From assembly GCF_026914185.1 (NCBI RefSeq), contig NC_070569.1:3968001-4032000 (forward strand): DNA of 64,000 nt, written 5' to 3'. Shown piece by piece: positions 43,733 through 55,550 of the stretch (its first letter is position 1; each line of letters begins with the position of its first letter). A program made the translations under genes and the position numbers. The notes under the pieces are model-generated. The model saw nothing but the letters and a program-made list of their open reading frames with translations. It did not search any database and was not told where the DNA came from. The DNA is from Puccinia triticina (lineage: Eukaryota; Basidiomycota; Pucciniomycetes; Pucciniales; Pucciniaceae).

Positions 43733-46439
43733 CTACAAGATTCTCGTGTATGGTATGTTTGGTGAAATGAGGGCAAATGAAGCAGAGCAGTCTTCATTTT
43801 GAAGGGATTTATGGAACTTCTTGTTGTTCTTGGCCGCGTCGAGAACGGCGATACAGTCATCGAATTCTCCCACAGCCCTGACCCCTTGACGAAGCCACAA
43901 GTGGCTGCTTATGCCCCTTTCAATTGTTCGGGGTGAAAGCGAGCCACATCCAGTTGTAGCGATGTCAGAAGCCGCTGAAAACGTTTGCTCAACACAGGCT
44001 GAGCTGCTTGCACATGTGAGGTAGTCCCTGGCAAGGGAGGCGAGGACAGGGAAGGATGGGGCCTGAGCCTGTAAACACAACAGGATTGGCAAAGATGAGT
44101 GTTAGTTCTAGAGGGTATAATCAGACAAAAAGTAGAGACAAGCAGACATGTACCTTCCACCAGAGCAAGACCTTCCCTTTGATACTGAGGGAGAGGCTTG
44201 TTTCGTGGTATCATCTCAGTTCTTGTTCATCATTGTCGGGTCCAAGGTTGCTTGGGTAAAAATTGTATTCATCATCGTCGGGGGCCACGATTTGCGATGC
44301 TTCCTTGGTTGATGGAGATGTGGTTGGCTTGAGCAACAGCTGGCATTCTTTAAATTTTTGATTGAGGAGGTCTTGAACGGTCGCGAGATGTGAAGGGAAT
44401 TTGTTAGTGAACAAAAGTAGCCTCCATGCAGGATGTAATACCGTGGCCATCAGCATAGGCTCGCACTGAAGAGCAAGATCTTGATATTTGGTGGCCACCT
44501 TGATCATCGGATCAAACATAGCTTCCAAGATGTTGCCTTGACATGCTGTCTTGAGCTGATCTAAGGTATTGAGAAGGCGGCTGTACTCGTAAAGGACCAT
44601 CAAGGAAGAGGGTCCATCACCCTCCATTCGTTTGGTCAGTTCCAGGAATATCTGTCGTGGGTAAGTTAAAGAAAACAATCAACGTGAGTATCATAAATGC
44701 ATCAATAAAAAAGCTGCGGAGTACCTTGAGAGCGCTGTTCAAAACCTTGATGTTGTCCCATTCTCCGGATGAGAACTCATACCGTTTGAAAAAGTTCCCC
44801 CTACCGTTCTCACTTTCGTTGGCCAAGAGTTGATTCACAACCTACAACATCAAGTCTAAGACTCTTGATGGTTGGTCAATCTGACTGAAAGAAAGCATTC
44901 AACTTACTTTTCGCGCTCGGTATGCTCGATTCCTACTCTTGTATGCAATATTCCATCGTATACCATAGCCTCCGATGATCCCTGGGCCATCATAGCCCAA
45001 CTTATGCGCCCAGACTTGGAACTCTGCCTGTTTCGCAGGGGAACTAGCTATTCGGCGACATACATAGTCGATCTAGAAGGGATCAAGCAAAAGGTGTGAG
45101 TTGACTTAGCTTGATGAGACTGAAATGACATATGGAGACTGATTGGACCAACCTTTTTTAAAGTGGAACCAATACCACTTGTTGCGTACTTTGCTTTGGA
45201 CTTCTTGCTACTACTAGTCACCCCGCCCCCGGAACTGTCTCGATCATCAACTTCAGATTCGGATTCGGCTTGCAACTCTTCATCAGATACATCTTTGGGA
45301 TCAATTTCGTCCTCAGCTTCTGAAGCCTTGATGCCATCATTGATCATCTCTCCCTCTTTGCTGATCGTTTCAAGGGTTGGGAAGTTTTTGGGTTTTTTTG
45401 AGTGGGGGGGACCATCGGCGGTGGAAAGCTTGATTGCAGCAAGGCCTGCACCACAAACTAAAGCAACAACGTGGCAAAAGCAGCGCTGGTGGCTCACCAA
45501 AGGGTCCCAGGTAGTTCCATCGTGCTGTTTGATCAGCTTTGATAACTCCTTCACCATGGTGAAGTTGTTTGAACCTGAATCAGCCGTCTTTGAAAGGATG
45601 TAAACAAGAAAAAAACCGTAAAGTGAGCTTATTGAAGATTTAGAAACGTTTGCGGTCAGTGTGGTACGCAAAAATGTGGAAAAATCAAAAGTTTTTCTCA
45701 TGTACATACAGAAGGCCTCAAGATACCATCCATTGGACACCATAAATGGACTCCATGGCTAAAGTAACCCCTAGTCCCCCCTGGAAGCATCACTGAAGCC
45801 CCACTACACTGGAAGTTAGACCCTTTGGACAACCTGTAGCACCCAGTCAACCACCTGTCAGGTGCCTCAAGACACATTCCCCGCACCATTCTATCCCCAC
45901 TACATATATTGGTTTGGGTTTGTTTGTTGTGTACATGACATCATGCAGCACTGCCCCTGCAGGCTGTGCCCCTTCAACTGAATGGTTCCCCACATTCTAG
46001 TTCCTTCTAACTCCACTTTGTTTGGTCTTATTACATCACATGATCATTCCCTGCACAGCTTATGCACCCCTTGCATGAACTATGACATCATTTGGCACAG
46101 CCCCTCCTCATGTATGCACCCCTTGCATAAATTGTACACAGCCACTCCCTCTTAACTCCCTCATGTTGTACAGCCCAGGCCAGCTAAAATACCTCCCTCA
46201 GGGGCTTCCCTGGAGCCAAAATCCCTCACATTTGTCTATATAAGGAGCTCTCTCCCCCCCATTTGTAGTTCCTCAGTTTATTACTCATCAAGTTTTATAC
46301 TCACCCATCACCCAAAACACTTACGTACCCACTCAACCCTCTTACTTACATATAACAACCCTTACATACTGAATAACAACCTTTTTATACTGTGTCACGA
46401 GAAACTTATCTTGAGCTAACCACTCCTATCACTTATTAA

Positions 46440-46470
<31 letters not shown>

Positions 46471-47935
46471 AGCTGGTAGTATAGAAGGGCAGAGCTTGCA
46501 CCTCCTTCATCCCCTTCTCCATTCAGCAAAAGGGTTTCACAACCACTTTTGAGTCTTACATTGGTAAAATACAAGAGAGGTAGTAAAATTTACGTATCTT
46601 TTGGTGGAGATTGTGCTTGATGAGGACTCTGGCAAACGGGGAAGCGAGATACTTTCCGTTGTGATGCCAGGAGATATACTTTATTGATAAGTGGTGTGAA
46701 CGATATTCCCAAGATTTGGTGATGTAGCATACAGAGATGCCTAAAAAGGCTTTATGGCCCCCTTTGGTCGTCCACACATCAGATACTAAGCTGATCTTTG
46801 ATTCGGCGTCCTAAAGATTTGATGAAACTTGGTCAGTGCATCATCCAAAAACGAATCAAACATGAAATCATATGAGCCCCGCTGGACTGAGATTCAACAC
46901 ACCTGGATACCTTCCAAGACACCACGCTGAAGCGAAAGATACAGACTGTGTGCAGTTGTTGCTGCCCAGGTTCGCGAGTGGAGGTAGGTTGAAGGCTGAA
47001 GGTAATCAAAGACAATGCAAAGGGTTTCGTCTTCAACTCGAAGCCATGGGAGGGAGTGTCGGAGCAACCAGAAAACAATGAGCTTGTTGAAAGTGTTGTT
47101 GTCGAAGCGGCCCTTGGTCATGTATGAGGCAATTGTGGTACCCGGTTTGTTCATGGACTCGGTTTTATTCTGAGTATCGGCCTGAGCGGCAGTCAGAGGA
47201 AGCTTGGCACCATCGGCAATCGCTTGGGTTCGACCAGCACAAGCAGCGCGAATGGTTCCTTTGCAGTTCGAGCCGTCACGATGGATCTTCAGGTTGTAGT
47301 ATGACAAGTTCGAGGCCTTCACAATCTTTGGACACCAGGAACAGGTGTACGACGTAGTATCCTCCACCTGCACAAAATATAAAAGTACGCTATCGGTGCC
47401 GTCCTTGCGAGGTCTTCTTGGACTTGAAATTCATTGAGCGTTCAGCGGCCTTGGCGTTTTCCTCATCAGAGTCTTGATTAATGTTGTAGAGTTCTTTCGA
47501 GTTGGATTCTGGGGTGGAATTGTTATGATCCTGATTTCAGTTGATAAATATTAAACATTATCACAATTAAATTCAGATTACATACTACACTGACATGAAA
47601 TGAGGCTCTACCAAAATATTACTCACTTGAGAGGTCTGGAGGTTTGAAGCTGCAGTTGAACTCCGAGTAGATGTACTAGATGAGGTTACAGGCCCCTTGG
47701 GTCTGGGTGGGACGTTAGTATGGAGAGCCCGTCTGGAGTCGGATTGAGTAGGAACAAAGCCAGGAGTTACGATGACAGTTCTTTTTCGGGCAGATTGACG
47801 GATTGGGATGGACGGATTAGGGGTATCATCACCAACTGTATGGATATCTGAGCCCTTTTGGTTTTCTGGGGTGACTTGTTGGCTAGAAATCTCAAAGTTT
47901 GAAGCAAGGCAGAAGGGCAAGGGCAAAAAAATCAA
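43733..47935 (-). pseudogene. hAT transposase with BED-type zinc finger, damaged
   Basis: Minus-strand exons follow the order of the 16.8-19.7 kb gene. 47935-47627 is a Ser/Pro-rich N terminus with PTQSDSRR. 47373-46903 has the finger (TCSWCPKIV, LKIHRDGSN). 46810 to about 46594 has SDVWTTKGGHKAFLG. 45587 to about 45160 has TADSGSNNFTM and QRCFCHVVALV, then an acidic stretch. Around 45060-44900, 44840-44720 and 44660-44160 is the middle region ending VLLWWK. 44065-43733 has ACVEQTFSAASD. The frame is not continuous between the first two blocks near 47400-47530, and TGA interrupts the frame before YHETSL near 44210. It is therefore probably inactive. Confidence 0.85.
45706..46560 (+). repeat. 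LTR inserted in a hAT transposase intron
   Basis: It lies between the exons ending at about 46594 and starting at 45587. It contains CCAGCTAAAATACCTCCC, a TATA box (GTCTATATAAGGAGCTCTC at about 46234-46252) with a CT-rich start region, TCAGCAAAAGGG and a final ACTTTTGAGTCTTACA. The same series is found in the split LTR at 9895-11297. The start near TGTACATACAGAAGG is tentative, and I could not find a matching 5-bp duplication. Confidence 0.6.
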
Positions 47936-48479
47936 GGGGATAGGGGATCTGATGGCACTTTGGCTTACTACTGATGTTGGAATTTAGGCGGAATTTATAT
48001 ATGTGATCATCTTGGTTCAACCTGTGGGCAGACTTTTGGTATGTACAACCACAAAAATAGCTGCGCTTTAGCGGATGGCGCCCCTCGTGCGCTTTCTGCT
48101 GGAAAGGCAAAGACATCCGCTGTGCTACGCTCTTGGCGCTTTTAGCTGGAAAAGCGGGGCCACGCGCTACGCCTTTTGCGCTAATTAGCGCCATTTAGCG
48201 CTGATAGCGGCAAATAGCGCACCATTGCGCTACACCGCTTTCACTACGCTATTCTGTAGCGAAAGCGCAAAAGAATCGCTGCGCTACGCGCAGGTGATTT
48301 TTGCAGTAGCGGTGGTAGCGCTTCGCTACCGCTCTATGTAGCGTTTTCCCGCTAGCGCTATCGCTACTCTGCATTGAGAGCAGCGGTTTTCCGCTACGCT
48401 ACCCAAAAGCGCCGCTTTTTGTAGCGTAGCGTAGCTCTTGCACCGTTGGTGGGAGGAACACAAGGAAACTACCAAATTA

Positions 48480-50237
48480 GGCCCCGTTTGGCCGCGCGAT
48501 GTAATGTGATAAATTGGGCAATTTATAACGGGGGGCGCCCGGGGTATCACACTTGTTTATTTGGTGTTTGGGGCTGCCAATGATATCGTAAAATGCATTA
48601 CCCCACATCACCAAAAAAATATCACCCCCGCCATTTTGGAAATAGAGGTCAGGACCTCTATTTCTGGGTGATATATCGGTGACTACATATGTATGTACTC
48701 ACCCCCCAGTCATCAAGCTGCACCTCTCGATGATCGATCATCTGGTCATCGAGAAGGACACAACCCCTTGATGACTGGTCAACCAATCATCTTTGAGGAC
48801 ACAACCTCTGGATGACCGGTTGGACCGGCTATCCAGACACAACCTCTGGATGACCGGTTGGACCGGCCATCCAGACACAACCTCTGGATGACCGTTCTGA
48901 CCGGCCATCCAGAGGACTTCACCTCTTGATGACCGGTTCAACCGGTCATCGAAGAGGACACACATCCTATCAATGACCGGTTCAACCGGTCATCGAAGAG
49001 GACACATGCTCTCAATGACCAGTTCAACCGGTCATCGAAGAGGACACATGCTCTTGATGACCGGTTCAACCGGTCATCAAAGAGGACACACCCTCTTGAT
49101 GACCGGCCAACCGGTCATTGAAGAGGACAGACCCTCTTGATGATTGGTCAACCGGTCATTGAAGAGGACATAACCTCGGGAGTCTGGATGACCGGTCATC
49201 GAGAGGTTGTGTCCTCTTCGATGGCCAGTCAACCGCTTCACCTCTTGATGACCAGTCAACAGGTCATCGAGAGGTTGTGTCCTCATGACCAGTTGACCGG
49301 TCATTGAGAGGAGTTCAGCTCTCGATGAACGGTCAACCAGTCAACAGGAGCTGAAGCCCTCTGGACGACCGGTTCAACCGACCATCATGAGCTGAACTCC
49401 TCTAGATGAGCGGTTTGACCGGCCATCCAGAGGAGTTCAGCTCTTGATGACCGGGTGATCGGACATCGAGAGGTGGGCTCCTCTCGATGAACGGATGATC
49501 GAGAGGAGTTCAGCTCTCTCGATGTCCGGTTGACCGGTCATTGAGAGGAGTTCAGCTCTCTCAACCGGACATCGAGAGGAGTTCAGCTCTCTCGATGTCC
49601 GGTTGACCGGTCATTGAGGGGAGTTCATCTGTCGATGTCCAATCAACTGGACATCAAGAGAGGTGAACGTTCTTGATGGACCAAGAGACGTTCCTGATGG
49701 ACCGTTCATCAAAGAGGAGTTTAGCTCTTGATGACCGATCAACCGGTTATCAAGAGCTGAATTCCTCTGGATGGCCGGTCAGAGCTGAACGCTCTTGATG
49801 GACCGTTCATCGAAGAGGACTTGACCTCTTGATGATCAATCAACCAGTCATCGAGAGGTGAACTCATCTGGATGGCCGGCCGAATCATTCATCCAGAGGT
49901 TAGGTCCTCTTCGATGACCGGTTGACCCGTCATTGAGAGGTGAAGTCCTTTTCGATGACCAGATGACCGGTCATCGAGAGGGTGTTACTCCTCCGGATAT
50001 CCAGTTGAACAGGTCATCAAGATGTGTACTAGGTGTGTGTACATGTATGATACTGTCTGCTCTCCAAACAGCCTGTTATAAATGGACTCCAACATTATTC
50101 TGGAGCGGATGCACCAAACAGCCATGTTATAAATCTAATCATTTCTTGATTGGCTTTATTACAGTTGGATTGCACATTGGGTGGTATGTATATTATGATG
50201 CAATTTATCATATAACACTGGGCGTCCAAACGGGGCC
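48480..50237. mobile_element. Harbinger-like non-autonomous element, 1758 bp, TTA target duplication, inserted in the satellite
   Basis: GGCCCCGTTTGG at 48480 mirrors CCAAACGGGGCC at 50226-50237. Imperfect similarity continues for about 37 bp (for example GATAAATTG in both arms). TTA flanks both sides (48477-48479 and 50238-50240), and the satellite's CCAAATTAGTCATATTTGG gives the empty site. It sits only 31 bp from the right end of the hAT element. No transposase is present; the interior is a hairpin array. Confidence 0.9.
48700..50010. repeat. Array of short self-complementary units (about 42-45 bp)
   Basis: Units alternate GACCGGT(T/C)(C/G)AACCGGTCATC with GA(G/A)GAGG...CCTCT(C/T)GATG. 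For example TCTCGATGTCCGGTTGACCG is followed by GTCATTGAGAGGAGTTCAGC and TCTC. Each unit is palindromic at two levels: the CCGG core, and the ATCGAGAGG/CCTCTCGAT arms. The words GTCATCGAGAGGAGTT are shared with the array at 8095-8860. Confidence 0.85.
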
Positions 50238-53200
50238 TTAGTCATATTTGGAAACTGATCACATTGTGGCTGCTACATTTGGAGGTTTTGAGGTCATTCA
50301 AGGTAAACCATGATCCCTTGGGGCCATTTGATCATTGTTGTACCAATATCATGGAAGAACTCCCACACTGCGCTGAGATATAGTGGCAGAAACACCAAGA
50401 AACTACCAAATTAGTGATATTTGGCAACTGATCACATTGTGGCTGCTACATTTGGGGGTTTTGTGGTCATTCAAGGTAAACCATGATCCTTTGAAGCCAT
50501 TTGATCATTTTGGTACCAATATCATGGAAGAACTCCCACACTGCGCTGAGATATAGTGGCAGAAACACCAAGAAACTACCAAATTAGTGATATTTGGCAA
50601 CTGATCACATTGTGGCTGCTACATTTGGGGGTTTTGTGTTTATTCAACGTACACCATGAATCTTTGAGGGCATTTGAACATTTTGGTACCAATATCGTGG
50701 AAGAACTCCCACGCTGCGCTCAGATATAGTGGGAGAAACATCAAGAAACTACCAAATTAGCGATATTTGGCAACTGATCACATTGTGGCTGCTACATTTG
50801 GGGGTTTGTGGTCATTAAAGGTACACAATGAATCTTTGACCCCATTTGATCATTTTGGTACCAATATCATGGAAGAACTACCATGCTGCGCTGAGATATA
50901 GTGGTGGAAACACCAAGAACCTACCAAATTAGCCATATTTGGCAACTGATCACATTGTGGCTGCTACATTTGGACGTTTTGAGGTCATTCAAGGTACACC
51001 ATGATCCATTCAGGCCATTTGATCATTGTTATATCCATATCATAGAAGAACTCCCATGCTGCGCTGAGATATAGTGGCAGAAACACCAAGAAACTACCAA
51101 ATTAGTGATATTTGGCAACTGATCACATGGTGGCTGCTACATTTGGGTGTTTTGTGGTCATTCAAGGTACCCAATGAATCTCTGAGGGCATGTGAACATT
51201 TTGGTACCAATATCATGGAAGAACTCCCATGCTGCGCTGAGATATAGTGGCAGAAACACCAAGAAACTACCAAATTAGTGATATTTGGCAACTGATCACA
51301 TTGTGGCTGCTACATTTGGGGGTTTTGTGGTCATTCAAGGTACCCAATGAACCATTGAGGGCATGTGAAAATTTTGGTACCAATCGCATGGAAGAAATCC
51401 CATGCGGCGCTGAGATATAGTGGCACTAGAAACACCAAGAAACTACCAAATTAGTGATATTTGGCAACTGATCACATTGTGGCTGCTACATTTGGGGGTT
51501 TTGTGGTCATTGAAGGTACACCATGAATCTTTGAGGGCATGTGAACATTTTGGTGTCAATATCGTGGAAGAACTGATCCCACCCTGCGCTCAGATATAGT
51601 GGGAGAAAAATCAAGAAACTACCAAATTAGTGATATTTGGCAACTGATCACATTGTGGCTGCTACATTTGGGGGTTTGTGGTCATTAAAGGTACACAATG
51701 AATCTTTGACCCCATTTGATCATTTTGGTACCAATATCATGGAAGAACTACCATGCTGCGCTGAGATATAGTGGTGGAAACACCAAGAACCTACCAAATT
51801 AGCCATATTTGGCAACTGATCACATTGTGGGCGCTACATTTGGACGTTTTGAGGTCATTCAAGGTACACCATGATCCATTCAGGCCATTTGATCATTTTT
51901 ATACCCATATCATGGAAGAACTCCCATGCTGCGCTGAGATATAGTGGCAGAAACACCAAGAAACTACCAAATTAGTGATATTTGGCAAACGATCACATGG
52001 TGGCTGCTACATTTGGGTGTTTTGTGGTCATTCAAGGTACCCAATGAATCTTTGAGGGCATGTGAACATTTTGGTACCAATATCATGGAAGAACTCCCAT
52101 GCTGCGCTGAGATATAGTGGCAGGAACACCAAGAAACTACCAAATTAGTGATATCTGGCAACTGATCACATTGTGGCTGCTACATTTGGATGTTTTGAGG
52201 TCATTCAAGGTAAACAATGATCCCTTGAGGCCATTTAATCATTTTTGTACCAATATCATGGAATAACTCTTATGCTGCGCTGAGATATAGTGGCAGAAAC
52301 ACCAAGAAACTACCACATTAGTGATATTTGGCAACTGATCACATTGTGGCTGCTACATTTGGGGGTTTTGTGGTCATTCACTGTACCAATGAATCTCTGA
52401 GGGCATGTGAACATTTTGGTTTCAATATCATGGAAGAACTCCCACGCTGCCCTGAGATATAGTGGCGGAAACACCAAGAACCTACCAAATTAGCCATATT
52501 TGGCAACTGATCACATTGTGGCTGCTAAATTTGGACGTTTTGAGGTCATTCAAGGTACACATTGATCCCTCGAGGCCATTTGATCATTTTTGTACCAATA
52601 TCATGGAAGAACTCCCACACTGCGCTGAGATATAGTGGCAGAAACACCAAGAAACTACCAAATTAGTGATATTTGGCAGCTGATCACATTGTGGCTGCTA
52701 CATTTGGGGGTTTTGTGGTCATTCAAGTTAAAACATGATCCCTTGAAGCCATTTGGTCATTTTTGTACCAATATCATGGAAGAACTCCCATGCTGCGCTG
52801 AGATATAGTGGCAGAAACACCAAGAAACTACCACATTAGTGATATTTGGCAACTGACCACATTGTGGCTGCTACATTTGGGGGTTTTGTGGTCATTCAAG
52901 GTAAACAATGAATCTTTGACCCCATTTGATCATTTTGGTACCAATATCATGGAAGAACTCCCACACTGCGCTGAGATATAGTGGCAGAAACACCAAGAAA
53001 CTACCAAATTAGTGATATTTGGCAACTGATCACATTGTGGCTGCTACATTTGGGAGTTTTGTGGTCATTGAAGGTACACCATGAATCTTTGAGGGCATGT
53101 GAACATTTTGGTGTCAATATCGTGGAAGAACTCCCACGCTGCGCTCAGATATAGTGGAAGAAACATCAAGAAACTACCAAATTAGTGATATCTGGCAACT

Positions 53201-54739
53201 GATCACATTGTGGCTGCTACATTTGGGGGATTTGTGGTCATTCAAGGTACACAATGAATCTTTGACCCCATTTGATCATTTTGGTACCAATATCATGGAA
53301 GAACTCCCACAATGCGCTGAGATATAGTGGCAGAAACACCAAGAAACTACCAAATTAGTGATATTTGGCAGCTGATCACATTGTGGCTGCTACATTTGGG
53401 GGTTTTGTGGTCATTCAAGGTAAAACATGATCCCTTGAAGCCATTTGATCATTTTTGTACCAATATCATGGAAGAACTCCCATGCTGCGCTGAGATATAG
53501 TGGCAGAAACACCAAGAAACTACCACATTAGTGATATCTGGCAACTGACCACATTGTGGCTGCTACATTTGGGGTTTTTGTGGTCATTCAAGGTAAACAA
53601 TGAACCTTTGAGGGAATATGAACATTTTGGTACCAATATCGTGGAAGAACTGCCACGCTGCGCTCAGATATAGCGGCAGAAACACCAAGAAACTACCAAA
53701 TTAGTGGTATTTGGCAACTGATCACATTGTGCCTGCTAGATTTGGACGTTTTGAGGTCATTCAAGGTACGCAATTTTCCCTTGAGGGCATTTGATCATTT
53801 TTATACCAATATCATGGAAGAACTCCCACGTTGCGCTGAAATATAGTGGCAAACACCAAGAAACTACCAAATTAGTGATATTTGGCAACTGATCACATTG
53901 TGGCTGCTACATTTGGGGGTTTTGTGGTTATTCAAGGTACACCATGAATGTTTGAGGGCATCTGAACATTTTGGTACCAATATCGTGGAAGAACTCCCAC
54001 GCTGCGCTCAGATATAGCGGCAGAAACACCAAGAAACTACCAAATTAGTGGTATTTGGCAACTGATCACATTGTGCCTGCTACATTTGGACGTTTTGAGG
54101 TCATTCAAGGTACGCAATGTTCCCTTGAGGGCATTTGATCATTTTTATACCAATATCATGGAAGAACTCCCACGCTGCGCTGAAATATAGTGGCAAACAC
54201 CAAGAAACTACCAAATTAGTGATATTTGGCAACTGATCACATTGTGGCTGCTACATTTGGGGGTTTTGTGGTTATTCAAGGTACACCGTGAATCTTTGAG
54301 GGCATGTGAACATTTTGGTACCAATATCGTGGAAGAACTCCCACGCTGCGCTCAGATATAGCGGCAGAAACACCAAGAAACTACCAAATTAGTGGTATTT
54401 GGCAACTGATCACATTGTGCCTGCTACATTTGGACGTTTTGAGGTCATTCAAGGTACACAATGTTCCCACGAGGCCATTTGATCATTTTTATACCAATAT
54501 CATGGAAGAACTCCCACACTGCGCTGAGATATAGTGGCAGAAACACCAAGAAACTACCAAATTAGTCATATTTGGCAACTGATCACATTGTGGCTGCTAC
54601 ATTTGGAGGTTTTGAGGTCATTCAAGGTAAGCCATGATCCCTTGAGGCCATTTGATCATTTTTGTACCAATATCATGGAGGAACTCCTACGCTGCGCTCA
54701 GATATAGTGGGAGAAACATCAAGAAACTACCAAATTAGC
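50238..54739 (+). repeat. 173-bp satellite array, second block (about 26 monomers)
   Basis: Same monomer family as 41463-43393, same orientation. Two monomer subtypes mix: one with TGAATCTTTGAGGGCATGTG and one with TGATCCCTTGAGGCCATTTG. 53630-54480 contains three copies of a 344-bp dimer marked by ATAGCGGCAG, GTGCCTGCTA and a 2-base loss in GTGGCAAACACC. Confidence 0.95.
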
Positions 54740-55550
54740 TGTGAGCCTGAGTCTCTTATGTGACAACAGGACACAAGAAAAAAGGGGGACACTGATTGAA
54801 TTTCTTGGGATAAAGAAATACAAGCAGTGGAGAGAAGAGAAATAGAAGAGTGAAACTTGATCTGTTTTAATTATGATTTAATATGGGCCAAGCTCTACCT
54901 GGAAAAGTAGGCTGCCAACTGTGCTAGAAATGCAACAGTCTCCACTCACACCAAGGAAACGGTGGTGGGATTCAGAAGTAGGATGACTACTCTGCTCTGG
55001 TTTTAAAGGTCTTAACAAGAGATAACCTGTGAATCTTTTGATGCAGAAGAGAGAAACAGAAGCAAGGAGAGAGCAGTCAAGAGCAACAGATTTTCCTCTG
55101 AGATAAACAAGGTCAGTAGAAGAGGGTACTTACTGTCAATATCCTGTGGTGATACTGGGAGTGAAGTGGCCTCTGGTTAGTGATCCTGGATGTCTCTGGG
55201 GTATGGTTCTGGTGTGCTGAAGTCTGTAGATCCTCCTCAGGCAGTGGGGGATCCAGACTTCGAAAATTTTCAGAGTTTGCTTACATAATTACATATGTAC
55301 AAGTGGTTGGCGCGCCTGGTAGCGCTGCCACGTCACAACTGCGCATGCGCGCCATAACTCAAGTACTCAGGGAAGGAGTAGAGTTACAAAGAAGTGGTAA
55401 GTTGTAACTAGGGTTAAAATTGCATGAGAAAACAGAATATGAAGTCAAAACAAGGTTATCTCTTAAGATGAAAAAGATATGAAGTAATTCATTTGTAGAA
55501 AGGTAGAAAAGGCAGCTTTTAGGTCAGCTGTGTTGACTCTAAGGCTGACA
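54740..55550 (-). mobile_element. Solo LTR, 811 bp, in the satellite, 5-bp target duplication
   Basis: The minus strand starts TGTCAGCCTTAGAGTCAACA and ends GACTCAGGCTCACA. TTAGC flanks both sides (54735-54739 and 55551-55555), and the satellite reads ATTAGCGATATTTGG without it in other monomers. It is the same family as 10055-11025 in opposite orientation and about 160 bp shorter. The difference lies in the pyrimidine-rich middle, where 10055-11025 has repeated CACAGGGCTGTCCCT words. Confidence 0.93.

Larger units (their letters stand above)
43394..48448 (-). mobile_element. hAT-type DNA transposon, 5055 bp, inserted in the satellite, 7-bp target duplication
   Basis: CAACGGTGCAAGAGCTACGC at 43394 and its continuation TAC are the exact reverse complement of the right end at 48426-48448. 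GTGGGAG flanks both sides (43387-43393 and 48449-48455). Satellite monomers elsewhere contain the uninterrupted site ATAGTGGGAGGAACAC (for example 41508), so the duplication is 7 bp and not 8. Subterminal regions are packed with TAGCG/CGCTA words. It carries a minus-strand transposase gene with an LTR in one intron. Confidence 0.95.

Noticed and set aside
48700..50010. Regularly repeated hairpin units considered as a CRISPR array
   Set aside because: There are no unique spacers, the units vary throughout, the host is eukaryotic, and TIRs with TTA duplications explain the block.
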